Shown piece after piece: positions 19,933 through 32,543 of a stretch of 64,000 nt of DNA. This stretch comes from Cryptomeria japonica (lineage: Eukaryota > Streptophyta > Pinopsida > Cupressales > Cupressaceae). The translations under genes and the position numbers were made by a program. The notes under the pieces were generated by a model that was not told the DNA's origin, made no database searches, and worked only from the letters and a program-made list of their open reading frames with translations. The stretch spans positions 103,592,796-103,656,795 of the forward strand of contig NC_081412.1 in the NCBI RefSeq assembly GCF_030272615.1, given 5' to 3'. Within the stretch, counting starts at the first letter, position 1. The number at the start of each line of letters is the position of its first letter.

Positions 19933-22900
19933 ATGAAATACATCTCATGGAACATTAGAGGCCTGGAGTCACCTGATAGGAAGTTTGTTATTAAAAGATT
20001 TCTGAACTATCACAAAAATATAGATTTTTTTATGCTTCAAGAACTTAAAGTCATTGGGTTCTCTCTTGACACTACACTTGATTTTATTTGGAGAGATGCA
20101 CTCAAAATATGCACCAATCACCCTAAAGGAAAGGGTGGAGTTGGTATTCTCATTAACCCTAAGTGGGTGAATTACATTAGGGACAAGGGCGTCTCCCCAT
20201 GTAATAGAGTGGCCTAGGCTACCTTGGATATTAGAGGCTCTTGTTTTGGCATGTGCTCCATATATGCACCTAATGATTACAAGGAAAGAATGTCCCTCTA
20301 GAATTGGTTGGCATCCCTCCCAAGTATCCCGTAGGTTATGGCTGGAGACTTTAACATGATTGAACACCAAGATGATAAGGTTGGGGGTCTTCCTTTCGAA
20401 TGGAAAAGTCTAGAAAAACCTCACTGGGACAGGTTTAAGCAACAAATGTAGTTGTTTGACCCCCTCAAGGGCACCAAATCTGATACCTCTACCCTATGGT
20501 ACACTTGGTGCAATTTTCAGCAAGGCCCTAGCCGAATCTACTCCAGATTAGACAGGTTCTATGTTAATAATGACTTCTTCTCCTTTTCCCCTAACCACTT
20601 GGGGAGCACGGTGGTTGTCTTGTCGGTAAGTCTATCCGACCATTTTCCTATCATACCTATCATTAATACTAGAAACTCCATCTCCAACAACAATTCTTGC
20701 AATAAGAAGTTTATCCTCAACACCTCCCTATTGAAAGACAAGGATGTCCTAATTTCCATTAAAATGGTTAGACTCTTTAACATGCAGCCTCAGCATCCCC
20801 AATCCCACACTCTCAGATGGAAGAGGAACATCTCCTCTTGGTAGAAAATATTTCAAACTATTGGCCAAAAGAAAGCCAAGGATTTCAGATCTCTGGAAAA
20901 AACTCTCACTCGTCGACTCCACTCTTTGGAACAAGAAATCTAATTACAACCATCCTCCCCTACCTTGGTTGAATGAGTCTCTCAAGCTAGAGACATCCTC
21001 AAAAAACATCAATAGGTCAAAATCAGGGGTGCCTTCATCAGAGCCCGTAATCACTGGCTCAAATTTGGAGATAAAGGCTCCAAAAATTTCTTTAACCTTC
21101 TTAAGAAAAAGTATACCAGAGAGAAAATTGATAGAATCATGGTAGATGACAAGGAAATCTTGAATAGCAATGATATCAAAGATGCCTTCGAAATGTTTTA
21201 TAAGACTCTCTTTACTTCAGAGGATAATGAAGCTTCAAAAGATGCTAGAAATAAATGTAGTAACATTATCCCAAAAAGGATCTCTGAGAATGAAGCTCTC
21301 CTTCTCAAGGCTAAGGTCTCTATGCAAGAAATTGTTGATGTCATCAAGGCTCTCAAGTATAATAAGGCCCCAGGCCCTGATGGACTTCCTGTTGAATTCT
21401 ACAAAATCAATATTGAGTGGGTCACTAATGACCTTTATGACATATACAATGAAGCACTTGATACTGGCACCCTGGGGGAGTTCATCAATAGGGGTATTGT
21501 TAAACTTATCCCAAAAGAAGGAGACAAAGCCCTCATAAAAAACTAGAGACCAATTACCCTCCTTAACGTCTCATATAAAATCCTAGCCAAAGCCCTAGCT
21601 TCTTGCCTTGAGAAGATTCTTCCCAAGTTCATATGCTCTACCCAAACTAGATTCATTAAAGGTAGGTATATCTTGGAAAACCTTGTCACTAGCTGGGAAT
21701 CTATGGAATGGGCCAGGACCTCTAATCAAAACTCTGCCATGTTCCTTATTGACTTTGAGAAAGCCTATGACAGGGTGGAATGGGACTTCATTATGATGCT
21801 CAAAGCCTTTGGTTTCCATAGCGAATTGTGAGACTATGTTCAAATCCTCCTCAAAGATGCCTCCACCCTGATTGAAGTCAATGGGACTCTCTCCTAGCCT
21901 ATTCCTCTCTCTAGATCCATTAGGAAGGGCTGCCCTCTTGCCACTGCTCTATTTTTTATTGCCTTGGATGCCTTATTCTATCTCCTAAGAGATGACACCC
22001 TATCTCCTAGAGTTCATGGCATTAAGATGCCAGATGACTCTAAATTTCTCAACATTCAATTTGCTGATGATACCTCGCTCTTCCTGGAGCTCTCTAGGCA
22101 TAACATTGATTCCCTCAATCAAAAACTTGACACCTTTGGTAGAGCCTCTGGCACCCGGATCTCCAGCTCCAAATCTATTCTTCTTGGGTGGAAAGATAAA
22201 CCACCGGACTGGCTTCAACAGTTTGGATATTCATGGGGAGGACCTAATAAAATAGTCAGATACCTTGGTATCCCTTTCTCTATATCTCCCTCTCTTAAAG
22301 GCATGTGGATTTGGGTCAAAGAAAAGATTGATAAAAAGATTAACAAGTGGAACAATAAGATTCTCTCCCTGGCAGGCAAGATTCAGGTCTGCCAGAAAAT
22401 CCTCTCTTCTTACAGTATATACTACTCCTCTATTTGGATGTTCAACAACTACCAAGTTTTTGAAATCCAAAAATCTATCAGACGCTTCCTATGGTCTGAT
22501 GGCAAGGGAAAAAGAAAGGCCCACATGGTCAAATGGATCTGGTGCCACTTAGTAAAAAACTTGGTGGGCTGCATCTTAAGGATCTCAGAATGCAAGGAAT
22601 CTCCCTCGCTGCCAAATGGATATTCCATGCTCTGGAAGGTCAAGAACCCTAGAAGATTCTTGTCAGAAATAACATACAAAATGGTGTCCCCAAGGTTGCC
22701 AAATCTTGGAAAGCCCTCCCATTTAGTGATCTGGTAGCAGGTGATTTCTCTATGTTTGTCCAAGGCACCTGGGTGTTTAAGTCCATCTGGAAAGCTTGGG
22801 AGCATGTGCGTAGACTTATTGACAATTCTAGCATTGACTGTAATAACACTCTCCATGGTGAGAGATCGATATGGTGGAATCTCTATCATAATTCTAAACC

Positions 22901-23990
22901 CCTTTCCTTAACCCAAGGATGCTCTGCTAGGTGCTGGTATAATAAGGGTATTAAGTATCTTATGAACATCTTGGAGCATGATAATCTCATCAGCTGGGAG
23001 GATCTTAGTAATAAGTATGGTCTCCCTGCCTCGCATAAGAGAACCTACAATATGATAAAAAATGCATGTGCTAGTTTCAATCTCCCTAGAAACACTCATG
23101 TAGACGCTCACAGATACCTCTCATTCCTATGGAAGGATGGCTTCCCCCTCTCCAAGATCAAAGCCAAATCTATTTACAAATTTCTCAACCATGACACCTC
23201 GGTGATCGATCATGTTAACTCTCTTTGGTATGTTGATTGTAATTCCTCTGCATGGCAGAAAACCTTTGAGAAGCTATAGAAATCTCCCATCCCCCCTAAG
23301 ATCAAATGCTTTAGGTGGCAACTCATGCTGGATAGACTGCCTATTAGGAATAATTTGGCTTCTTATGACCTATGCTCTGTTTGTAGGAAGCCTGAGACTG
23401 CACGTCACATTTTTCTTGATTGCATTTTTGCTAGAGAGGTCTGGTTAATGTTTGGATTTTCTATTACTGAACATGTTTGTACTCTTGATATTGTTACTGG
23501 TTCATTCATGGGCTTAAGAAGGATGATAACCTATTCTGGCAAATTCTCTCTTCCTTCATACTTTGGTTTATTTGGAAACTTAGAAATGATGAAAAGTTTC
23601 AAGGCAATGATAGGGCTCTTACTAGGTTTTTTAAAAAGCTCACACGTTATAAAATTGTTGTGCAGGTATGTTTGTCGAGAGGGAAAATTTGTTGTGTTTC
23701 CTCAAGGACAGCTGTACAACCATGTTTATTTATGAAATGCAAGATGGATATGAATGGGCTAGGATTGCGGAGAATTAGACTGCCTTTGATGATGCATTGA
23801 AGAAACTGATCAAGGAACTCCAAGATAACAGAGGTCCTTTCTTTAACAAGCTAGAGATGTTTACCCAGATCCTGGAGTGAAAGAAGGTGGTGTGGATGGA
23901 AGGACCACAAGGCTGGACCATGTGGCTGGAGAACCAAGATGAGGTTCTCCATTAGTTGCCTTATGCTGCTAGTAACATAACTATAAGTAC
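19933..23990 (+). pseudogene. LINE ORF2: endonuclease, reverse transcriptase, zf-RVT
   Basis: It begins 12 bases after ORF1 with MKYISWNIRGLESPDRK, the first motif of the apurinic-type endonuclease. Further motifs are FMLQELKV, VMAGDFNMIEH and SLSDHFPII. The RT follows with KALKYNKAPGPDGLPVEFYK, FLIDFEKAYDRVEW, RKGCPL and the catalytic FADD (about 22,060). A frameshift near 22,555 moves to another frame that holds the zf-RVT domain (WWNLYHNS ... PPKIKCFRWQLMLDRLPIRNN ... CSVCRKPETARHIFLDC, 23,290-23,440). A last part to about 23,990 is frameshifted again. I see no RNase H. Of 11 stops in the first frame, 8 are TAG. Confidence 0.88.
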
Positions 23991-24153
23991 TCCTTAGTGA
24001 CTCTTTTTTTGGTTAGTGGATGACTGCATATAGTTACTCGGATAGTCTTTTTGTTTTCACTGCTTGATGGTTGAGGCTCTGCCTCCCTTGACCTCTTTTG
24101 TATAAACTCTCTGATTTTCGATCTCTCAATTTCTAATACAAAAAAAGTTATTT

Positions 24154-24612
24154 TATTTATTAAAATTTAAAATTTATTAGGTAAGAGTTATTTTATTTTA
24201 ATTTAGAATTATTTAAGTATTTAATTTCATTATTTTTTATTTTTCATTTGAAAGTATATTTAAAATTACTTTCTATATCTTAGTGTCAAACCCAATATTT
24301 TTTCTTTGCAAATACAATTGAACAAAAAATATTTTATTTTATCTATCCTATAATGTAATATAATATTTATATTGTATACCATTAATGTTAATATTTATAT
24401 CGTATACTATTAATGTTAATATTAATATCTATAAATAAATTAAGTAACATTACATTTATACTATAAATTTTTTTTTTCTTATTTATATCTATATATATTC
24501 ATTCATGATATATAAAATAAAACAAAATAAAATTATTAAATAAATACTTTTAATATTAAAAAATACCATAAATATATATTTTCAACTGCTGAACCAAATG
24601 TAGAACAGGGCA
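24154..24612. repeat. duplicated segment A, right part
   Basis: This continues the match to 33,434-33,993 (TTATTAGGTAAGAGTTATTTTATTTT, then ATAATGTAATATAATATTTATATTGTATAC, then GAACCAAATGT). It is shorter near its end because of a deletion relative to segment B. Confidence 0.8.
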
Positions 24613-24922
24613 GCTCTTTGGGGATTCATGTTACAATACAACAATCTTCATGTTATCAAACATTGGATGCATTCTTGTGGATAGTTAGTCTATATACTTT
24701 CATTGAGACTAATAAATTGTTCAAAGCATGTATTGTTTAGAGTGGCGGACCCAAAGAGACGTCATCAAGCTATTCCTATCTCTGATACGAAGACACGGAT
24801 AGAAAATCCCAAAGATCTGTCCTCTTATTTAATTATCTATGTTATAAGATAATTAGATTTAATGAATACTCTAGTAATTATAGATTGTTTAAATGTATTA
24901 GAAAAAGAAGATTGATAACCTG
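24613..24922. other. interval before the tandem array, no gene
   Basis: No ORF or known repeat is recognised here; it ends where the first array unit begins. Confidence 0.5.
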
Positions 24923-25491
24923 TTAACTGACATGTTGACAAGTATATGCCATACCATCTTTTGTCTACAATGTGGAATGTATAGCCATGCTGCTCTCTCA
25001 CCACTCATTTTTAATAGTAGTTGTGCTTGACTTGGCTCCCCCACAATGCAATTTGCGTGGCTACCATCCCAGCCAATTAAAAAGTCTCTCTATTATTGAG
25101 CAAATTCTTCCTTATTCTGACGTTTTACCAGCTTTTTTGCAAATTGCAGTAGTTTCTCTTCAGTTTGTGTGATATCTTTCCCAACAATTTATGTTCTCTT
25201 TTGGTATAATTGGAAAATTTAGAGAAAACGTGACATGTTGGAAATAAACGACACTTCAAAAATAAAAGCAATCGGAAATTCCAACTGGAAGTATGGCCCA
25301 GCTAATCTGTTGTAGAGTACATCAAATTTTGTCAATACACTGCCCGACAATAGCTTCCAAAATTAATATAGCCCAGGAATGTGACAGAAGAGGCCACCAT
25401 GAGGAAAATGTATAGCATTCAATGTTGAATTGACTACTCTCTATTTTTTCTAACTTCTGTCACATCAATATTATGACTTGGGTTTGAGTTT

Positions 25492-25612
25492 GGATGCGTC
25501 TATTCTAGCTCTAAAAAGATAGTACGGAGTGACTAACACGCGTGTTAGTTACACGTTTTACACCATCGATTTTACATTTAATGGTCGCAATTGACTAACC
25601 TGTCACTAACAT
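25492..25612. mobile_element. truncated MITE copy in array unit 1
   Basis: The left inverted end (GGATGCGTCTATTCTAGCTC) and the palindrome GACTAACACGCGTGTTAGTT are present. The right end is missing: the sequence jumps from CTGTCACTAACA to TGCAAACTGG, deleting 366 bp relative to other units. Confidence 0.85.
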
Positions 25613-26469
25613 GCAAACTGGAAGCATCTTGCTGGGTTGATTTCAGGATACAAGACTCTAAATCGTCCCCTCTGAAAATATTAATGATTATTGTGCAGCT
25701 CGCTGGGAAGGATAGTAGACAATTATCTTGGATATATGATTGATTTATATTTTCCTAATTAGTAATTGTTGTTCGCCTTGAACACGTGCATAAGTATGCT
25801 AAGAAAGTACCTATCTCACTATGTTAAATGAATATCTTAGATGTATGATTAGTTATGCATTTTTCTGTAACATTCGAATGGATTCATTGATATTTATTTG
25901 TTAACTGACATGTTGACAAGTATATGCCATACCATCTTTTGTCTACAATGTGGAATGTATAGCCATGCTGCTCTCTCACCACTCATTTTTAATAGTAGTT
26001 GTGCTTGACTTGGCTCCCCCACAATGCAATTTGCGTGGCTACCATCCCAGCCAATTAAAAAGTCTCTCTATTATTGAGAAAATTCTTCCTTATTCTGACG
26101 TTTTACCAGCTTTTTTGCAAATTGCAGTAGTTTCTCTTCAGTTTGTGTGATATCTTTCCCAACAATTTATGTTCTCTTTTGGTATAATTGGAAAATTTAG
26201 AGAAAACGTGACATGTTGGAAATAAACGACACTTCAAAAATAAAAGCAATCGGAAATTCCAACTGGAAGTATGGCCCAGCTAATCTGTTGTAGAGTACAT
26301 CAGATTTTGTCAATACACTGCCCGACAATAGCTTCCAAAATTAATATAGCCCAGGAATGTGACAGAAGAGGCCACCATGAGGAAAATGTATAGCATTCAA
26401 TGTTGAATTGACTACTCTCTATTTTTTCTAACTTCTGTCACATCAATATTATGACTTGGGTTTGAGTTT

Positions 26470-26632
26470 GGATGCGTCTATTCTAGCTCTAAAAAGATAG
26501 TACGGAGTGACTAACACGCGTGTTAGTTGCACGTTTTACACCATCGATTTTACATTTAATGGTCGCAATTGACTAACCTGTCACTAACAGGCTATACGAA
26601 AGGTCTATTTTGGAGCTAGAATAGCCGCGGCC
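26470..26632. mobile_element. 163-bp MITE in unit 2 with 9-bp target duplication
   Basis: Inverted ends GGATGCGTCTATTCTAGCTC and (complement) GGCCGCGGCTATTCTAGCTC. The flanks are TTTGAGTTT (26,461-26,469) and TTTGAGTTC (26,633-26,641), a 9-bp duplication with one mismatch. Same family and length as the solo copy at 15,181. Confidence 0.88.
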
Positions 26633-26692
26633 TTTGAGTTCTAAAAAGTCTTTAAAATTAATGTTAGTAGATTTCTACAATTCGTGAGATTG

Positions 26693-26885
26693 ATTTGTGT
26701 GTTGCTTTTGGATTTGATTGTGTGAGTGTTTTTACATCAACGTGTCGGATCATACTCCGTGATCTATCATCAGGTGAGATAGAGATCATAAGAAGTAAAA
26801 ATGGATCATGGAGCTCTATCTCATCCTGATGATAACGTTGATGTAAAAACACTCACACAATCAAATCCAAAAGCAACACACAAAT
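26693..26885. repeat. foldback element with 50-bp perfect inverted arms (unit 2)
   Basis: The arm 26,693-26,743 is the exact complement of 26,835-26,885 (contains GGATTTGATTGTGTGAGTG). The 91-base middle contains a second, nearly paired stem (ATCATCAGGTGAGATAGAG with CTCTATCTCATCCTGATGAT). Equivalent copies are at 28,037-28,229, 29,381-29,573 and 31,992-32,184. A copy with its right flank deleted begins at 30,725. A diverged half copy is at about 34,400. No coding capacity; it may be a non-autonomous transposon or a source of hairpin RNA. Confidence 0.85.
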
Positions 26886-27813
26886 TGAGTATTTAAAAAT
26901 TCGACAAAATTAAACTTCAAAATTAACACTCACACAATCAAATCCAAAAGCAACATGCAAACTAGAAGCATCTTGCTGGGTTGATTTCAGGATACAAGAC
27001 TCTGTATCCTCCCCTCTGAAAATATTAATGATTATTGTGCAGCTCGCTGGGAAGGATAGCAGACAATTATCTTGGATATATGATTGATTTATATTTTCCT
27101 AATTAGTAATTGTTGTTCGCCTTGAACACGTGCATAAGTATGCTAAGAAAGTACCTATCTCACTATGTTAAATGAATATCTTAGATGTATGATTAGTTAT
27201 ACATTTTTCTGTAACATTCGAATGGATTCATTGATATTTATTTGTTAACTGACATGTTGACAAGTATATGCCATACCATCTTTTGTCTACAATGTGGAAT
27301 GTATAGCCATGCTGCTCTCTCACCACTCATTTTTAATAGAAGTTGTGCTTGACTTGGCTCCCCCACAATGCAATTTGCGTGGCTACCATCCCAGCCAATT
27401 AAAAAGTCTCTCTATTATTGAGCAAATTCTTCCTTATTCTGACGTTTTACCAACTTTTTTGCAAATTGCAGTAGTTTCTCTTCAGTTTGTGTGATATCTT
27501 TCCCAACAATTTATGTTCTCTTTTGGTATAATTCGAAAATTTAGAGAAAACGTGACATGTTGGAAATAAACGACACTTCAAAAATAAAAGCAATCGGAAA
27601 TTCCAACTGGAAGTATGGCCCAGCTAATCTGTTGTAGAGTACATCAGATTTTGTCAATACACTGCCCGACAATAGCTTCCAAAATTAATATAGCCCAGGA
27701 ATGTGACAGAAGAGGCCACCATGAGGAAAATGTATAGCATTCAATGTTGAATTGACTACTCTCTATTTTTTCTAACTTCTGTCACATCAATATTATGACT
27801 TGGGTTTGAGTTT

Positions 27814-27976
27814 GGATGCGTCTATTCTAGCTCTAAAAAGATAGTACGGAGTGACTAACACGCGTGTTAGTTGCACGTTTTACACCATTGATTTTACATT
27901 TAATGGTCGCAATTGACTAACCTGTCACTAACAGGCTATACGAAAGGTCTATTTTGGAGCTAGAATAGCCGCGGCC
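27814..27976. mobile_element. MITE copy in array unit 3
   Basis: Same 163-bp element as in unit 2, amplified with the unit. Confidence 0.88.
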
Positions 27977-29157
27977 TTTGAGTTCTAAAAAGTCTTTAAA
28001 ATTAATGTTAGTAGATTTCTACAATTCGTGAGATTGATTTGTGTGTTGCTTTTGGATTTGATTGTGTGAGTGTTTTTACATCAACGTGTCGGATCATACT
28101 CCGTGATCTATCATCAGGTGAGATAGAGATCATAAGAAGTAAAAATGGATCATGGAGCTCTATCTCATCCTGATGATAACGTTGATGTAAAAACACTCAC
28201 ACAATCAAATCCAAAAGCAACACACAAATTGAGTATTTAAAAATTTGACAAAATTAAACTTCAAAATTAACACTCACACAATCAAATCCAAAAGCAACAT
28301 GCAAACTAGAAGCATCTTGCTGGGTTGATTTCAGGATACAAGACTCTGTATCCTCCCCTTTGAAAATATTAATGATTATTGTGCAGCTCGCTGGGAAGGA
28401 TAGTAGACAATTATCTTGGATATATGATTGATTTATATTTTCCTAATTAGTAATTGTTGTTCGCCTTGAACACGTGCATAAGTATGCTAAGAAAGTACCT
28501 ATCTCACTATGTTAAATGAATATCTTAGATGTATGATTAGTTATGCATTTTTCTGTAACATTCGAATGGATTCATTGATATTTATTTGTTAACTGACATG
28601 TTGACAAGTATATGCCATACCATCTTTTGTCTACAATGTGGAATGTATAGCCATGCTGCTCTCTCACCACTCATTTTTAATAGTAGTTGTGCTTGACTTG
28701 GCTCCCCCACAATGCAATTTGCGTGGCTACCATCCCAGCCAATTAAAAAGTCTCTCTATTATTGAGCAAATTCTTCCTTATTCTGACGTTTTACCAACTT
28801 TTTTGCAAATTGCAGTAGTTTCTCTTCAGTTTGTGTGATATCTTTCCCAACAATTTATGTTCTCTTTTGGTATAATTGGAAAATTTAGAGAAAACGTGAC
28901 ATGTTGGAAATAAACGACACTTCAAAAATAAAAGCAATCGAAAATTCCAACTGGAAGTATGGCCCAGCTAATCTGTTGTAGAGTACATCAGATTTTGTCA
29001 ATACACTGCCCGACAATAGCTTCCAAAATTAATATAGCCCAAGAATGTGACAAAAGAGGCCACCATGAGGAAAATGTATAGCATTCAATGTTGAATTGAC
29101 TACTCTCTATTTTTTCTAACTTCTGTCACATCAATATTATGACTTGGGTTTGAGTTT

Positions 29158-29320
29158 GGATGCGTCTATTCTAGCTCTAAAAAGATAGTACGGAGTGACT
29201 AACACGCGTGTTAGTTGCACGTTTTACACCATCGATTTTACATTTAATGGTCGCAATTGACTAACCTGTCACTAACAGGCTATACGAAAGGTCTATTTTG
29301 GATCTAGAATAGCCGCGGCC
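29158..29320. mobile_element. MITE copy in array unit 4
   Basis: Same element; its right end carries GATCTAG instead of GAGCTAG. Confidence 0.88.
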
Positions 29321-30501
29321 TTTGAGTTCTAAAAAGTCTTTAAAATTAATGTTAGTAGATTTCTACAATTCGTGAGATTGATTTGTGTGTTGCTTTTGGA
29401 TTTGATTGTGTGAGTGTTTTTACATCAACGTGTCGGATCATACTCCGTGATCTATCATCAGGTGAGATAGAGATCATAAGAAGTAAAAATGGATCACGGA
29501 GCTCTATCTCATCCTGATGATAACGTTGATGTAAAAACACTCACACAATCAAATCCAAAAGCGACACACAAATTGAGTATTTAAAAATTCGACAAAATTA
29601 AACTTCAATATTAACACTCACACAATCAAATCCAAAAGCAACATGCAAACTGGAAGCATCTTGCTGGGTTGATTTCAGGATACAAGACTCTGTATCCTCC
29701 CCTCTGAAAATATTAATGATTATTGTGCAGCTCGCTGGGAAGGATAGTAGACAATTATCTTGGATATATGATTGATTTATATTTTCCTAATTAGTAATTG
29801 TTGTTCGCCTTGAACACGTGCATAAGTATGCTAAGAAAGTACCTATCTCACTATGTTAAATGAATATCTTAGATGTATGATTAGTTATGCATTTTTCTGT
29901 AACATTCGAATGGATTCATTGATATTTATTTGTTAACTGACATGTTGACAAGTATATGCCATACCATCTTTTGTCTACAATGTGGAATGTATAGCCATGC
30001 TGCTCTCTCACCACTCATTTTTAATAGTAGTTGTGCTTGACTTGGCTCCCCCACAATGCAATTTGCGTGGCTACCATCCCAGCCAATTAAAAAGTCTCTC
30101 TATTATTGAGCAAATTCTTCCTTATTTTGACGTTTTACCAACTTTTTTGCAAATTGCAGTAGTTTCTCTTCAGTTTGTGTGATATCTTTCCCAACAATTT
30201 ATGTTCTCTTTTGGTATAATTGGAAAATTTAGAGAAAACGTGACATGTTGGAAATAAACGACACTTCAAAAATAAAAGCAATCGGAAATTCCAACTGGAA
30301 GTATGGCCCAGCTAATCTGTTGTAGAGTACATCAGATTTTGTCAATACACTGCCCGACAATAGCTTCCAAAATTAATATAGCCCAGGAATGTGACAGAAG
30401 AGGCCACCATGAGGAAAATGTATAGCATTCAATGTTGAATTGACTACTCTCTATTTTTTCTAACTTCTGTCACATCAATATTATGACTTGGGTTTGAGTT
30501 T

Positions 30502-30664
30502 GGATGCGTCTATTCTAGCTCTAAAAAGATAGTACGGAGTGACTAACACGCGTGTTAGTTGCACGTTTTACACCATCGATTTTACATTTAATGGTCGCAA
30601 TTGACTAACCTGTCACTAACAGGCTATACGAAAGGTCTATTTTGGAGCTAGAATAGCTGCGGCC
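30502..30664. mobile_element. MITE copy in array unit 5
   Basis: Same element; the right end reads AGCTGCGGCC rather than AGCCGCGGCC. Confidence 0.88.
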
Positions 30665-31768
30665 TTTGAGTTCTAAGAAGTCTTTAAAATTAATGTTAGT
30701 AGATTTCTACAATTCGTGAGATTGATTTGTGTCTTGCTTTTGGATTTGATTGTGTGAGTGTTTTTACATCAACGTGTCGGATCATACTCCGTGATCTATC
30801 ATCACGTGAGATAGAGATCATAAGAAGTAAAAATGGATCACAGAGCTCTATCTCATCCTGATGATAACGTTGATGTAAAAACACTCACACAATCAAATCC
30901 AAAAGCAACATGCAAACTGGAAGCATCTTGCTGGGTTGATTTCAGGATACAAGACTCTGTATCCTCCCCTCTGAAAATATTAATGATTATTGTGCAGCTC
31001 GCTGGGAAGGATAGTAGACAATTATCTTGGATATATGATTGATTTATATTTTCCTAATTAGTAATTGTTGTTCGCCTTGAACATGTGCATAAGTATGCTA
31101 AGAAAGTACCTATCTCACTATGTTAAATGAATATCTTAGATGTATGATTAGTTATGCATTTTTCTGTAACATTCGAATGGATTCATTGATATTTATTTGT
31201 TAACTGACATGTTGACAAGTATATGCCATACCATCTTTTGTCTACAATGTGGAATGTATAGCCATGCTGCTCTCTCACCACTCATTTTTAATAGTAGTTG
31301 TGCTTGACTTGGCTCCCCCACAATGCAATTTGCGTGGCTACCATCCCAGCCAATTAAAAAGTCTCTCTATTATTGAGCAAATTCTTCCTTATTCTGACGT
31401 TTTACCAACTTTTTTGCAAATTGCAGTAGTTTCTCTTCAGTTTGTGTGATATCTTTCCCAACAATTTATGTTCTCTTTTGGTATAATTGGAAAATTTAGA
31501 GAAAACGTGACATGTTGGAAATAAACGACACTTCAAAAATAAAAGCAATCGGAAATTCCAACTGGAAGTATGGCCCAGCTAATCTGTTGTAGAGTACATC
31601 AGATTTTGTCAATACACTGCCCGACAATAGCTTCCAAAATTAATATAGCCCAGGAATGTGACAGAAGAGGCCACCATGAGGAAAATGTATAGCATTCAAT
31701 GTTGAATTGACTACTCTCTATTTTTTCTAACTTCTGTCACATCAATATTATGACTTGGGTTTGAGTTT

Positions 31769-31931
31769 GGATGCATCTATTCTAGCTCTAAAAAGATAGT
31801 ACGGAGTGACTAACACGCATGTTAGTTGCGCGTTTTACACCATCGATTTTACATTTAATGGTCGCAATTGACTAACCTGTCACTAACAGGCTATACGAAA
31901 GGTCTATTTTGGAGCTAGAATAGCCGCGGCC
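31769..31931. mobile_element. MITE copy in array unit 6
   Basis: Same element with a few changes, including GCATCT in the left end and a broken central palindrome (AACACGCATGTT). Confidence 0.88.
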
Positions 31932-32543
31932 TTTGAGTTCTAAAAAGTCTTTAAAATTAATGTTAGTAGATTTCTACAATTCGTGAGATTGATTTGTGTG
32001 TTGCTTTTGGATTTGATTGTGTGAGTGTTTTTACATCAACATGTCAGATCATACTCTGTGATCTATCATCAGGTGAGATAGAGATCATAAGAAGTAAAAA
32101 TGGATCACGGAGCTCTATCTCATCCTGATGATAACGTTGATGTAAAAACACTCACACAATCAAATCCAAAAGCAACACACAAATTGAGTATTTAAAAATT
32201 CGACAAAATTAAACTTCAAAATTAACACTCACACAATCAAATCCAAAAGCAACATGCAAACTGGAAGCATCTTGCTGGGTTGATTTCAGGATACAAGACT
32301 CTGTATCCTCCCCTCTGAAAATATTAATGATTATTGTGCAGCTCGCTGGGAAGGATAGTAGACAATTATCTTGGATATATGATTGATTTATATTTTCCTA
32401 ATTAGTAATTGTTGTTTGACTTGAACACTTGCATAAGTATGCTAAGAAAGTACCTATCTCACTATGTTAAATGAATATCTTAGATGTATGATTAGTTATA
32501 CATTTTTCTGTAACATTCGAATGGATTCATTGATATTTATTTG

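Larger units (their letters stand above)
17914..24141 (+). mobile_element. near-complete LINE (L1-type), 12-bp target duplication
   Basis: The element starts after AAAAAGTTATTT (17,902-17,913) and ends in a short A tail that merges with the second copy of the duplication (24,142-24,153). The paralogous segment at 33,390-33,480 reads straight across the junction, so it is the empty site. About 500 bases of 5' leader precede ORF1 (DUF4283-like plus zinc knuckle). ORF2 has endonuclease, RT and a zinc-finger-like C-terminal domain. It lacks the RNase H seen in the other two LINEs of the window. All ORFs carry stops, mostly TAG. Confidence 0.88.
24923..32543. repeat. six-copy tandem array, unit 1,344 bp
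   Basis: The sequence TTAACTGACATGTTGACAAG begins units at 24,923, 25,901, 27,245, 28,589, 29,933 and 31,200; the last unit ends at 32,543. Unit lengths are 978, 1,344, 1,344, 1,344, 1,267 and 1,344. Unit 1 lacks 366 bp from the MITE through the foldback element; unit 5 lacks 77 bp between two 31-bp direct repeats. Full units differ by only a few bases, so the amplification is recent or homogenised. Each full unit contains a 163-bp MITE and a 191-bp foldback element. The conserved 66-codon frame is a by-product of the repeat identity; I see no sign of a protein. The flanks differ on the two sides, so this is a local array. Confidence 0.95.

Noticed and set aside
24972-31449. Conserved 66-codon ORF (MECIAMLLSHH...) repeated six times
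   Set aside because: It is conserved only because the tandem units are nearly identical in all sequence; no domain, no extra codon-like conservation.
24923-32543. CRISPR-like array
   Set aside because: Units are 1.3 kb with no short repeat-spacer pattern, and the genome is a plant.
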